In this document: one piece after another, positions 7,151 through 15,169 of the stretch
Position numbering within the stretch: position 1 is the first letter of the stretch
Layout of the letters: every line of letters begins with the position of its first letter
NCBI GenBank assembly: GCA_036274495.1
Contig: DASUFP010000090.1
Location: 1 to 18,212 of the forward strand
DNA length: 18,212 nt
DNA from: DASUFP01 sp036274495
Lineage (GTDB): Bacteria > Bacteroidota > Bacteroidia > AKYH767-A > OLB10
Reading direction: 5' to 3'
Program-made: the position numbers and the translations under genes
Notes under the pieces: generated by a model
Told to the model about the DNA's origin: nothing
The model's input: the letters and a program-made list of their open reading frames with translations, nothing else
Database searches by the model: none

Positions 7151-8311
7151 TCAGGCCGTTATTGCAGACTGCCCTGAATTGGAATGAAATACTTTGAGTA
7201 CATTTTTGTACAGTTGTTCATACTGCGGCATAATCACCTGCAAATCGAATTTCTTAGCTTGTTCGAAAGCATTTTTTTTGAATTCAGCATGTTTACCGGC
7301 ATCAGATAAAATCATCTCGGCATGCAGCGCCATGCAATCGGTATCGCCAACGTTACACAAATACCCGGTCACTCCCTGAATATTCAACTCAGGCATTCCT
7401 CCTGTATTGGATGATATTACAGGCACCTGGCAGGCCATGGCTTCGAGTGCTGCCAAACCAAAACTTTCAGTCTCCGAGGGCATAATAAACAAATCGCTCA
7501 CGGATAATATCTCCTCAATGGCTTCCTGTTTTCCGAGGAACCGTACATTATCACATGTTCCTGTTTCGCGGCATAATTGTTCAATAGCGGCACGTTCGGG
7601 GCCATCGCCTATCAACAGTAATTTAGCCGGGATTTTATGGTACAGTTTATCAAATGTGCGCACTACATCTTCTACCCTTTTAACTTTTCTGAAGTTAGAG
7701 GTATGTACAATTATTTTCTCACCAAAGGGGGCAATCGCTTTTTTGAAATGATCTTTGGGTTTTTTGCTGAAACGCTTCATATCAACAAAATTGTAGATCA
7801 CTTCAATATCTTTTTTGATTTTAAAGTTATCATAGGTCTCTGAACGAAGGCTTTTGGATACAGCAGTAACACCGTCGGAGTGATTAATAGCAAATGTTAC
7901 CACAGGCTCATAGCTGACATCCTTACCTACCAGTGTGATATCTGTTCCGTGCAGTGTTGTTACAACAGGAATATAGATGCCCTGTGAGGCGAGTATTTGT
8001 TTTGCGAGCCAGGCAACCGATGCATGCGGAATGGCATAATGCACATGCAGTAAATCCAGCTTTTCATACTTCACTACTTCTACCAGTTTGCTGGTGAGCG
8101 CACTTTCGTATGGCGCATATTCAAAAAGCGGATAATTGGCTACAGTGACTTCGTGATAGGTAATGTTCTCTGAAAAAAAGTCGAGCCGTACCGGCTGACT
8201 GTATGTAATAAAATGTATTTCGTGTCCATTTTCAGCCAGTGCCTTACCCAGTTCGGTGGCAAGTACTCCCGAACCACCAAATGTGGGGTAACAAACAATT
8301 CCAATTTTCAT
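7151..8311 (-). CDS. bshA: N-acetyl-alpha-D-glucosaminyl L-malate synthase BshA
   Basis: First enzyme of bacillithiol synthesis: a GT4-family, GT-B fold retaining glycosyltransferase that joins GlcNAc from UDP-GlcNAc to L-malate in the cytosol. The 386 residues match the usual BshA length. Visible marks: N-terminal MKIGIVCYPTFGGSGVLATE with the substrate-binding glycine loop (12-15), HVHYAIPHA (89-97), TLHGTDITLVG (119-129), NFRKVKR (206-212), and the donor-site E-x7-E motif from Glu282 to Glu290 in TESFGLAALEAM, followed by GGMPE. The TLHGTDITLVG stretch and the start GIVCYPTFGGSG are characteristic of BshA rather than general GT4 enzymes. No bshB or bshC is in the window. It lies 163 bases downstream of the GH3 fusion gene on the same strand, with a possible hairpin in between, so co-transcription is uncertain. 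Confidence 0.92.
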   Translation of the reverse strand: MKIGIVCYPTFGGSGVLATELGKALAENGHEIHFITYSQPVRLDFFSENITYHEVTVANYPLFEYAPYESALTSKLVEVVKYEKLDLLHVHYAIPHASVAWLAKQILASQGIYIPVVTTLHGTDITLVGKDVSYEPVVTFAINHSDGVTAVSKSLRSETYDNFKIKKDIEVIYNFVDMKRFSKKPKDHFKKAIAPFGEKIIVHTSNFRKVKRVEDVVRTFDKLYHKIPAKLLLIGDGPERAAIEQLCRETGTCDNVRFLGKQEAIEEILSVSDLFIMPSETESFGLAALEAMACQVPVISSNTGGMPELNIQGVTGYLCNVGDTDCMALHAEMILSDAGKHAEFKKNAFEQAKKFDLQVIMPQYEQLYKNVLKVFHSNSGQSAITA

Positions 8312-8419
8312 GATAGTTTTCGAATAGGTAAAGAATAATAAAAGTGTAAACTAATTTGCTAATATACCGAACTTATTTGCCGTATGGGTATCAGCCATTG
8401 TGTTAATAATGAAAGTATT

Positions 8420-8463
8420 AAAAATCTCCGGCCTGAAATAAAACTATAAACTAACAAGGCCGG
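8420..8463 (-). terminator. Possible weak terminator after the GH3/beta-lactamase fusion gene
   Basis: On the minus strand, CCGGCCT (plus-strand 8457-8463) can pair with AGGCCGG (8428-8434) across a 22-base AT-rich loop, followed by AGATTTTT. The stem is GC-rich but short and the loop long, so efficiency is doubtful. The rest of the 8312-8474 gap shows nothing recognisable. Confidence 0.35.
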
Positions 8464-8474
8464 CGGCAGATTGT

Positions 8475-11435
8475 TTACCTGTGTTCCAAATTATAGGCCT
8501 TATACACTGCTTCCATCATGTCGGTGCGGTAGTTTCCTTTGGCCAGTTTGTTATTGGTGGCATCGGGGTAAACCCTGTTGGAAAGAAATATAAACACAAG
8601 GTCGTTTTGAGGATCGGCCCATGCACATGTTCCTGTAAATCCGGTATGTCCGAATGTGGCAGGCGACGCCGAACGGGCAGCCGGGCTTTCTTTTCCCGGG
8701 GAGGTTTCGGGTTTATCAAAAATAAGCCCCCTTCTGTTAAGTGAATTGGTAAAATAGCGTCTGGTAAAAAAATCAACAGTTGATTGTTCAAGATACCTGC
8801 GTCCCCCGTATTCGCCGCCGTTGAGCAGCATTTGCATAATCATAGCCACACTGGATGCATCACTAAAGAGGCCTGCGTTGCCCGCTACCCCACCCAGCAG
8901 GGCCGCTGCAGGGTCATGCACCGTGCCTCTGATTTGCTGTTTACGGAATGACGTATCGTTTTCGGTGGGTGCAATTCGGCTGACAGGAAAATGATTCAGC
9001 GGGTTAAAGCACAAACGGTAAATTCCCATAGGCCGGTAAAACTCCTCCTCCAGGTATTCATCGAGAGGCATACCCGTAATATGTTCAACCATACGCTGCA
9101 TAATCAACATGCCAAGGTCGGAGTAAACATAATTTCCCGGCGCGGTAACTTCAGACTTCAACACTCCTTCCCATACAAAATCTTTGTAAAGGGAGAGCAT
9201 AAACAAGCTGTCGGTAACAGGAATGGTATAATTCACATCCTTTTCGGGATGATAAATATTGTAGGCAGGCTTTCCCTTTTCCATTGTTTCTTTCCAGAAC
9301 GGAATCCATGCCTTCAGTCCGGCCTGATGGGTCAGTATATCTGCTATTACACAATTTTTTAAGGCGGTCTTTTTAAGTTCCGGCAAATAGTGTGACGCTT
9401 TTTTGGTTACATCAATTTTATGGTGTTCATACAGCCGCATTACAGCAAGTGCCGTTGCAGCCATTTTTGTAACGGAAGCTATATCGTACAAATCGCTGTT
9501 CTGTACCATGCGGGAGCTGTCGTAGTCGAAAGTGCCAAATGCCTTTTCATAAATTACAGTCCCGTTTTTGGCAACAAGTACCTGACACCCCGGAGTTACT
9601 TTTTCATTTATTGCTTTTATGGCAAGAGAGTCAATTGTCTTTAGAGCTCCCTCTTGCAAGCCGCCTTCCTCAACAGTCGAAAAACCCAAACGTGTCAGCG
9701 GAACGGATGACTTTAATCCTGAGCCTTTGGTAAAATCGGATGATACTGACACCGGCAAATCGCCTGAGGCGTTTTCACCGCCAAAGAGTATCTGGGCAGT
9801 TGCCACCTGGGGCCAGTAGGTATCTTCGTAAGAAATAACCAGTCCGGCACCCGCCACTGCCGGTTCAAGCCGCGTAAGACTGTACGAGTTGCCAAAAACA
9901 ACGGTAATCAGTTTTGTTTTTTTTCTCAATGCTTCAATAAACGCGGGCAAGGTGTCGGTGATGCCATACCGGATGGAAGCCTTTGTAAAGATGTTGTGCA
10001 CACTCAGGATTACCGTACTGTAAGGTGCCAGCAGCTTAACAAGTGAATCACCGGTTTCCGTGGAGAAATTCATGGGAAGACCGTAACAGTCGACCGGAGC
10101 ATAACGGTTGAGTGTCTGCTGAAAGGGGTTCATCAGCGAATCACCTATTTCGATGGCTGCAACAGTGCCGGGCATTACATTTGAAACAGGAATGCATTGC
10201 TCATGATTCTCCAATACCGTTATGGCCGATTCAAATGCAGATCGTGCCAGAAACAGATCTGTTTCATTGTTCAGATCTGCTGTCAATGCTGTTGTATCAA
10301 TAGGAACATATTTATTCAGGCCGCTCCAGTATTTAGCCATGAGAATTTTTTTTACTCTGCTGTCAACGGCTTCCTGATCGAGTTCGCAATTCTGAATGGC
10401 ATAATGCAACCGTGTAAAGGCGGCAGGCACATCAGCCGAAAACAACAGCACATCGTTACCTGCATGCAAGGCTTTTAATGCGATTTCTCCCGGAGGATAA
10501 TAATCGGCTACTCCTTTCATGTTGAGTGCATCGGTGAAAACCAAACCGTTGTAATTAAGTTCATTTTTGAGCAACCCTGTAACCACGGGAGCCGACAAGG
10601 AAGAGGCTAGATTGGGAGTTGTATCCAGTGCGGGAATAAACAGGTGCGCTACCATTACCGATGCGGCTCCGTTTGAAAGCAGTTTGCGGAACGGTACCAG
10701 TTCAACTGTATCCAGTGCTTCCCGTTTTTTTGTAATCATTGGCAATGCCAGATGCGAATCGGCATCGGTATCGCCATGTCCGGGAAAATGTTTTACACAG
10801 GCAAGTACATGCTGCTGCTGGAGGGCGAGCATATAATTCATGCTCATTTCTGTTACCTCCGATGGATCATCGCCAAATGATCTGGTATTGATAACCGGGT
10901 TCCGGGGATTGTTATTTACATCGGCAACCGGTGCAAAATTAATTTGTATGCCCATCCGCTTGCACTGGCGGGCTATGGCCGAGCCGATCCGATATACCAA
11001 TGAATCGCTCGAAGCCGCAGATAATGTCATTTGTCGTGGAAAACGGATGGTACTGTCGAGACGCATCGATAACCCCCACTCCCCGTCGATGCCAACCATG
11101 AGCGGCACTTTTGAAATGGATTGATAGTAATTAGTTTGAACTGCCTGCCGCACGGGACCACCCTGAAAGAAAATAATACCTCCGATGTGGTACTCTTTTA
11201 TCAGCCGGGCGATTTGCTGAATATGCACCGAATCCCTGTTTGAATAAGCATCGACCATAAACAACTGACCGATCCGTTCCTCATAGGAGAGTGTTTTGAG
11301 GACCGAGTCGGCCCAGGCTTCGGAACTTTTACTGATAAATGGAGGATTGGAATGCTGGGAAAGTGCGGCCTTTGGTATTGCCGACAACAGACCAACAGCA
11401 AAACCAAGGAGAAAAAACCGATAGCAACCCTTCAT
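8475..11435 (-). CDS. Secreted GH3 glycosidase fused to a class C beta-lactamase-like serine hydrolase
   Basis: A 986-residue exported two-enzyme protein. Residues 1-26 are a signal peptide (FFLLGFAVGLLSAIPKAALS). A GH3 N-domain (about 40-375) has the NagZ-type motif KHFPGHGDTDADSH (215-228), with the Asp226/His228 dyad as acid/base, and the nucleophile Asp302 in VFTDALNM, which points to beta-N-acetylglucosaminidase-like activity. A GH3 C-domain follows (about 395-565). The C-terminal part (about 595-980) is a serine beta-lactamase/penicillin-binding-like domain with SVTK (Ser654, Lys657), YSD (771-773) and HTG (930-932). Peptidoglycan or muropeptide processing in the periplasm is inferred. 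The frame is open up to 11711, but that extension overlaps divergent mutL and has no signal peptide, so the ATG at 11433-11435 is chosen. The architecture is recurrent in Bacteroidota. Confidence 0.92.
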   Translation of the reverse strand: MKGCYRFFLLGFAVGLLSAIPKAALSQHSNPPFISKSSEAWADSVLKTLSYEERIGQLFMVDAYSNRDSVHIQQIARLIKEYHIGGIIFFQGGPVRQAVQTNYYQSISKVPLMVGIDGEWGLSMRLDSTIRFPRQMTLSAASSDSLVYRIGSAIARQCKRMGIQINFAPVADVNNNPRNPVINTRSFGDDPSEVTEMSMNYMLALQQQHVLACVKHFPGHGDTDADSHLALPMITKKREALDTVELVPFRKLLSNGAASVMVAHLFIPALDTTPNLASSLSAPVVTGLLKNELNYNGLVFTDALNMKGVADYYPPGEIALKALHAGNDVLLFSADVPAAFTRLHYAIQNCELDQEAVDSRVKKILMAKYWSGLNKYVPIDTTALTADLNNETDLFLARSAFESAITVLENHEQCIPVSNVMPGTVAAIEIGDSLMNPFQQTLNRYAPVDCYGLPMNFSTETGDSLVKLLAPYSTVILSVHNIFTKASIRYGITDTLPAFIEALRKKTKLITVVFGNSYSLTRLEPAVAGAGLVISYEDTYWPQVATAQILFGGENASGDLPVSVSSDFTKGSGLKSSVPLTRLGFSTVEEGGLQEGALKTIDSLAIKAINEKVTPGCQVLVAKNGTVIYEKAFGTFDYDSSRMVQNSDLYDIASVTKMAATALAVMRLYEHHKIDVTKKASHYLPELKKTALKNCVIADILTHQAGLKAWIPFWKETMEKGKPAYNIYHPEKDVNYTIPVTDSLFMLSLYKDFVWEGVLKSEVTAPGNYVYSDLGMLIMQRMVEHITGMPLDEYLEEEFYRPMGIYRLCFNPLNHFPVSRIAPTENDTSFRKQQIRGTVHDPAAALLGGVAGNAGLFSDASSVAMIMQMLLNGGEYGGRRYLEQSTVDFFTRRYFTNSLNRRGLIFDKPETSPGKESPAARSASPATFGHTGFTGTCAWADPQNDLVFIFLSNRVYPDATNNKLAKGNYRTDMMEAVYKAYNLEHR

Positions 11436-11534
11436 TGGTGCGAAATTAGTAATTCTGTGGTTTACATTGATTATCAGGAATAAAACAAACCTGCTGAGAA
11501 GGCTGAAAGAATAGAATGGTGCAGAGGAAATAAG

Positions 11535-11575
11535 TACCTTTGCAGGTAACGAAAAGCCGGTACGGGGTATTTTTG
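11535..11575 (+). promoter_or_regulatory. Possible mutL promoter elements
   Basis: Two TAnnTTTG boxes precede mutL: TACCTTTG at 11535-11542 and TATTTTTG at 11568-11575. The TTTG of the first lies 25 bases before the second, slightly wider than the usual 17-23 base spacing of Bacteroidota -33/-7 pairs. Which, if any, is used cannot be told. The 11436-11601 gap between divergent genes otherwise shows no feature. Confidence 0.3.
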
Positions 11576-11601
11576 TACCTGTAGTATTTTTTATTCCACT
11601 C

Positions 11602-13389
11602 ATGTCCGATATCATTCGCCTTCTCCCCGACTCGGTTGCCAACCAGATTGCCGCCGGTGAAGTAATCCAGCGGCCGGCATCGGCAGTGAAAGAACTCATT
11701 GAAAATGCCATTGATTCAGGTGCCGATCAGATAACGGTTGTGGTAAAGGATGCCGGCAAATCGCTTATTCAGGTAACCGACAATGGTTGCGGAATGAGCG
11801 AAACGGATGCGAGAATGTGTTTTGAACGGCATGCAACATCAAAAATCAACCGGGCCGAAGACCTCTTTGCCATTCGTACAATGGGATTCAGAGGCGAGGC
11901 AATGGCTTCCATTGCTGCAGTTGCACAGGTGGAACTCAAATCGCGGCGTCACGATCAAAAAACAGGAACCCATCTGTTAATTGAAGGGAGTAAATTTGTT
12001 TCGCAGGAGCCTCATGCCGGTAACGAAGGCACCGGTATTTATGTAAAAAATCTCTTTTACAATATTCCTGCAAGACGTAATTTTCTTAAGTCCAACGCCT
12101 CCGAGCTCCGCCATATCGCGGAGGAATTTCAACGCACTGCAATCGCCAGACCTGATATCAGTTTTTCGCTTGTGTCGGACGGTATTCAGCTCTTTAATCT
12201 GAAGCCCGGAAATCTGCGGCAGCGACTTACAGGCATATTCGGAAATGCTTACAACGAGCGGCTGGTACCGGTGGAAGAACAGACAACCATTTTAGGGCTC
12301 AACGGATTTATACTAAAGCCTGAGTTTGCAAAGAAGACCCGTGGCGAGCAATACTTTTTTGTGAATGGCCGCTATATCCGCGATGGTTACCTGAATCATG
12401 CCGTGGTACATGCCTTCGAAAACCTGCTGCCTCCCGGTACGCACCCCTCCTATTTTCTGATGATTGAAATGGATCCGGCCAGAATCGACATCAACATCCA
12501 TCCTACCAAAACAGAAATTAAATTTGAAGATGAGAAGTCGGTTTACGCTATTATGCGTGCGGCAGTAAAAAGAGCGCTCGGGAAATTCAGTATCGCTCCT
12601 ACACTCGATTTTGAGCAGGAAACCGCGTTTAATATTCCCGTGAGCATGTATAATACCCTTCCGAAACAACCATCCATTTCTATAAATCCCTCCTACAATC
12701 CATTTGCAACGGGCGGCTCATCAACAGAGAGGATTCAAGTGTTTCCGGATCAAAACAGAGAGCCCCGCAGACAGCATGCAGTTCCGCTGTTTGATACCGA
12801 TTCCGAAAACGAAACCGAAAAAACCATTAAGGTTTTGAGTCTCCTTTCGAACCGATTTATTGTAGCTGTACAGAACAACGATTTACTTATTATTGATCCA
12901 AGAGCTGCTCATGAAAGGGTATTGTATGAAAAACACCTCGCGCGTCTCAGCAATCAGCCCGAAAAAGCACAGCAACAGTTGTTTCCTCAGGTGCTGGAAC
13001 TCAGCACGGCGGATCACCTCACCATGACCGAATGTTTGGAAGGTATGCAGCGAATCGGATTTGATATCAGCAGTCTCGGCGGAACCTCCTATTCCATAAA
13101 CGGATTGCCACACGGTATAAATGCCATTGATGTAAAGCCTGTTGTCGAGCGCATTTTAGAATATTACCGGAACAGCTCGGGCGACGTAGCAACAACCATT
13201 AACGAATCACTGGCACGCAGTACCGCCTCGGCAATGGCAATGAGGAGAGGTGAAATTACCGATACTGCTTCGGCCGATCACCTTGTGAAACAGCTTATGC
13301 AATGCGTTCAGCCGGCACTTACGCCTAACGGAAAACCTGTGTTTTATTTACTGTCTGTAGGAGCAATCGAAAACATGTTCGGCGTTTGA
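11602..13389 (+). CDS. mutL: DNA mismatch repair protein MutL
   Basis: MutL links mismatch recognition by MutS to strand removal. The 595 residues have the N-terminal GHKL ATPase (about 1-330): catalytic Glu34 and Asn35 in ELIENAIDSGA, DNGCGM (60-65), GFRGEAM (95-101), VNGRYI and HPTKTEIKF (300-308). A low-complexity linker (about 335-405) leads to the C-terminal dimerisation domain (about 408-595). In this domain the endonuclease motif DQHAxxExxxxE reads DPRAAHERVLYE (432-443), and the later CPHGRP-type metal site reads TPNGKP (574-579), so the usual zinc ligands are largely missing and nicking activity is doubtful. Strand discrimination would then need another nuclease. The gene is divergent from the GH3 fusion and starts the run mutL, rhomboid, rhomboid, EEP. 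Confidence 0.96.
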   Translation: MSDIIRLLPDSVANQIAAGEVIQRPASAVKELIENAIDSGADQITVVVKDAGKSLIQVTDNGCGMSETDARMCFERHATSKINRAEDLFAIRTMGFRGEAMASIAAVAQVELKSRRHDQKTGTHLLIEGSKFVSQEPHAGNEGTGIYVKNLFYNIPARRNFLKSNASELRHIAEEFQRTAIARPDISFSLVSDGIQLFNLKPGNLRQRLTGIFGNAYNERLVPVEEQTTILGLNGFILKPEFAKKTRGEQYFFVNGRYIRDGYLNHAVVHAFENLLPPGTHPSYFLMIEMDPARIDINIHPTKTEIKFEDEKSVYAIMRAAVKRALGKFSIAPTLDFEQETAFNIPVSMYNTLPKQPSISINPSYNPFATGGSSTERIQVFPDQNREPRRQHAVPLFDTDSENETEKTIKVLSLLSNRFIVAVQNNDLLIIDPRAAHERVLYEKHLARLSNQPEKAQQQLFPQVLELSTADHLTMTECLEGMQRIGFDISSLGGTSYSINGLPHGINAIDVKPVVERILEYYRNSSGDVATTINESLARSTASAMAMRRGEITDTASADHLVKQLMQCVQPALTPNGKPVFYLLSVGAIENMFGV

Positions 13390-13414
13390 ACGTTCAACAA
13401 CAATAAAAGCATAT

Positions 13415-14257
13415 ATGTCATACCAGGAATACCGGCCCTCTTCCTTTAATCTTCTTCCACCGGTCATCAAAAATCTGCTGATTATTAACGGCCTGCTCTG
13501 GCTCGCCGAAACAGTATTTACCGAAAGACTGGGTTTTAGTTTCAACGAACATTTTGGTCTCTATTATCCGCTTTCGCAATATTTTAATCCCGTTCAGTAT
13601 GTGAGTTACATGTTTCTGCATGGCAGTTTTATGCACCTGCTTTCAAACATGTTCGCGTTATGGATGTTTGGCACGGTGCTGGAAAACTACTGGGGTCCCA
13701 AACGGTTTCTGATCTATTTTTTTGTGACGGGAATCGGCGCTGCCATCATTCAAACCTGCATGGCCTGGTACGGTATCAACCAGCTGCAGCATGCCGTTGA
13801 TGTGTATGCCGCCGCTCCCGATATGATGGACTTTATTACTCTTGTGAAGCAGAACGGTATGTATCTGAATGCGGAAACCGTAAATAAGATGAACGACTTT
13901 TTAACGCAATGGCAAAACGTTCCTGAAAGCAGTCAGCTGGCCGGCCGCTCCATTGAATATGCCAATATGCTGGTAACGGCCAAAATGGATGTACCGACTG
14001 TTGGCGCGTCGGGTGCTGTTTTTGGTGTGCTGCTGGCATTTGGAATGCTGTTTCCCAACACGCTTATTTACCTCTATTTTGCCATTCCCATAAAGGCCAA
14101 ATACTTCGTGATTCTTTATGGTCTCTTTGAATTATTTTCGGGAGTGTCAAATAATCCCGGCGATAATGTGGCGCATTTTGCACACTTGGGTGGTATGTTA
14201 TTTGGATTTTTCCTGATCCGGTACTGGAACAAACGCAACCGAAACCAATTCTACTGA
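13415..14257 (+). CDS. Rhomboid family intramembrane serine protease (first of tandem pair)
   Basis: An intramembrane serine protease of 280 residues. Family marks are complete: the H-x4-H-x3-N motif of the second core helix (His69, His74, Asn78 in FLHGSFMHLLSNM), catalytic Ser199 in VGASGAVFG, and catalytic His257 in AHFAHLGGMLFG. About six membrane helices are predicted (roughly 18-35, 62-88, 98-117, 195-211, 213-242 as one or two, 252-268). An unusually long hydrophilic segment (about 120-192) separates the third helix from the Ser helix; similar insertions occur in other Bacteroidota rhomboids. The C-terminus is short and basic (YWNKRNRNQ). It begins 25 bases after mutL and ends 7 bases before the second rhomboid gene, so co-transcription is likely. 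Substrate unknown. Confidence 0.94.
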   Translation: MSYQEYRPSSFNLLPPVIKNLLIINGLLWLAETVFTERLGFSFNEHFGLYYPLSQYFNPVQYVSYMFLHGSFMHLLSNMFALWMFGTVLENYWGPKRFLIYFFVTGIGAAIIQTCMAWYGINQLQHAVDVYAAAPDMMDFITLVKQNGMYLNAETVNKMNDFLTQWQNVPESSQLAGRSIEYANMLVTAKMDVPTVGASGAVFGVLLAFGMLFPNTLIYLYFAIPIKAKYFVILYGLFELFSGVSNNPGDNVAHFAHLGGMLFGFFLIRYWNKRNRNQFY

Positions 14258-14264
14258 CCCTGAT

Positions 14265-15149
14265 ATGAGGTGGATTGATGAACTGAGAATGAATTTTATT
14301 AAGGCCGAAGGACTCTTCCGCCTGATGGCAATTAATATCGGATTGTTTTTACTTCTCAGTCTGCTCAAGTTGTTTTTCTTTTTGGCGGGGATCCATGGTT
14401 TTTCAGCCGACATTGTTGCCGACTGGCTGGCTTTCCCTGCCGCTATTGTCGCTTTTCTGAAACAACCCTGGTCGATAGTTACTTATATGTTTGTCCATAT
14501 AAATTTCTTTCACATCCTGTTTAATATGCTCATCCTCTATTGGGCCGGAAAACTTTTTTGCGATATGCTCGGCAGCCGGCGGGTAGTTATCGTTTATCTG
14601 ATGGGCGGTATATGGGGTGGATTACTTTATATGATACTCTTCAACGTGTTACCTGCATTTACGGGCACCGTTGAAATGTCGCGGCTCATAGGTGCTTCTG
14701 CCGGAGTAATTGCCGTTTTATGCGCTATCGCCACACTGGTACCCGACTACACCATCCACTTGTTGTTTTTTGGCCCGGTACGGCTAAAATATATCGCGCT
14801 GTTTTTGGTTGTACTCTATCTGATAAGCATCCCTGATGGAAATGCGGGAGGAAATATCAGTCACCTGGGTGGCGCATTATACGGCTATTTGTACACCCGT
14901 TCATTGAAAAACGGAGGCTCGCCCGGTTTGCTGCCGGAGAAAATCTTTGCATGGTTTACCAACCGGGGCAAGGGTAATTTGCGGATGGTGCATAAAAAAA
15001 GCTCCCGTCAAACACCTGACAGGCATTCGCGGCAAGAGGTAATTGATGCCATTCTGGATAAAATCAATCAATCAGGTTACGACAGCTTGTCAACGGAAGA
15101 AAAAGATATACTTTTTAAAGCGAGTGGAAATTCCGAATCAGAATCCTAA
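14265..15149 (+). CDS. Rhomboid family intramembrane serine protease with C-terminal cytosolic domain (second of pair)
   Basis: A second rhomboid of 294 residues. His78, His83 and Asn87 form the H-x4-H-x3-N motif (FVHINFFHILFNM), Ser145 lies in IGASAGVIA (the residue after Ser is Ala, as in many bacterial rhomboids), and His200 lies in ISHLGGALYG. The hydrophobic core ends near 211. Residues 212-294 are a hydrophilic extension with a basic, low-complexity linker and a small helical module (RQEVIDAILDKINQSGYDSLSTEEKDILFKAS) that I have seen at the end of many Bacteroidota rhomboids (probably DUF6576; recalled, not checked). It starts 7 bases after its neighbour. The two proteins differ enough in loop and tail that they are likely not functionally redundant. 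Substrate unknown. Confidence 0.93.
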   Translation: MRWIDELRMNFIKAEGLFRLMAINIGLFLLLSLLKLFFFLAGIHGFSADIVADWLAFPAAIVAFLKQPWSIVTYMFVHINFFHILFNMLILYWAGKLFCDMLGSRRVVIVYLMGGIWGGLLYMILFNVLPAFTGTVEMSRLIGASAGVIAVLCAIATLVPDYTIHLLFFGPVRLKYIALFLVVLYLISIPDGNAGGNISHLGGALYGYLYTRSLKNGGSPGLLPEKIFAWFTNRGKGNLRMVHKKSSRQTPDRHSRQEVIDAILDKINQSGYDSLSTEEKDILFKASGNSESES

Positions 15150-15169
15150 ATTCAAGGTATCAATTGTCT

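Noticed and set aside
11436..11711. Open extension of the GH3/beta-lactamase frame upstream of its signal peptide
   Set aside because: The extra 92 residues overlap the divergent mutL start, look like non-coding translation, and would bury the clear signal peptide inside the protein.
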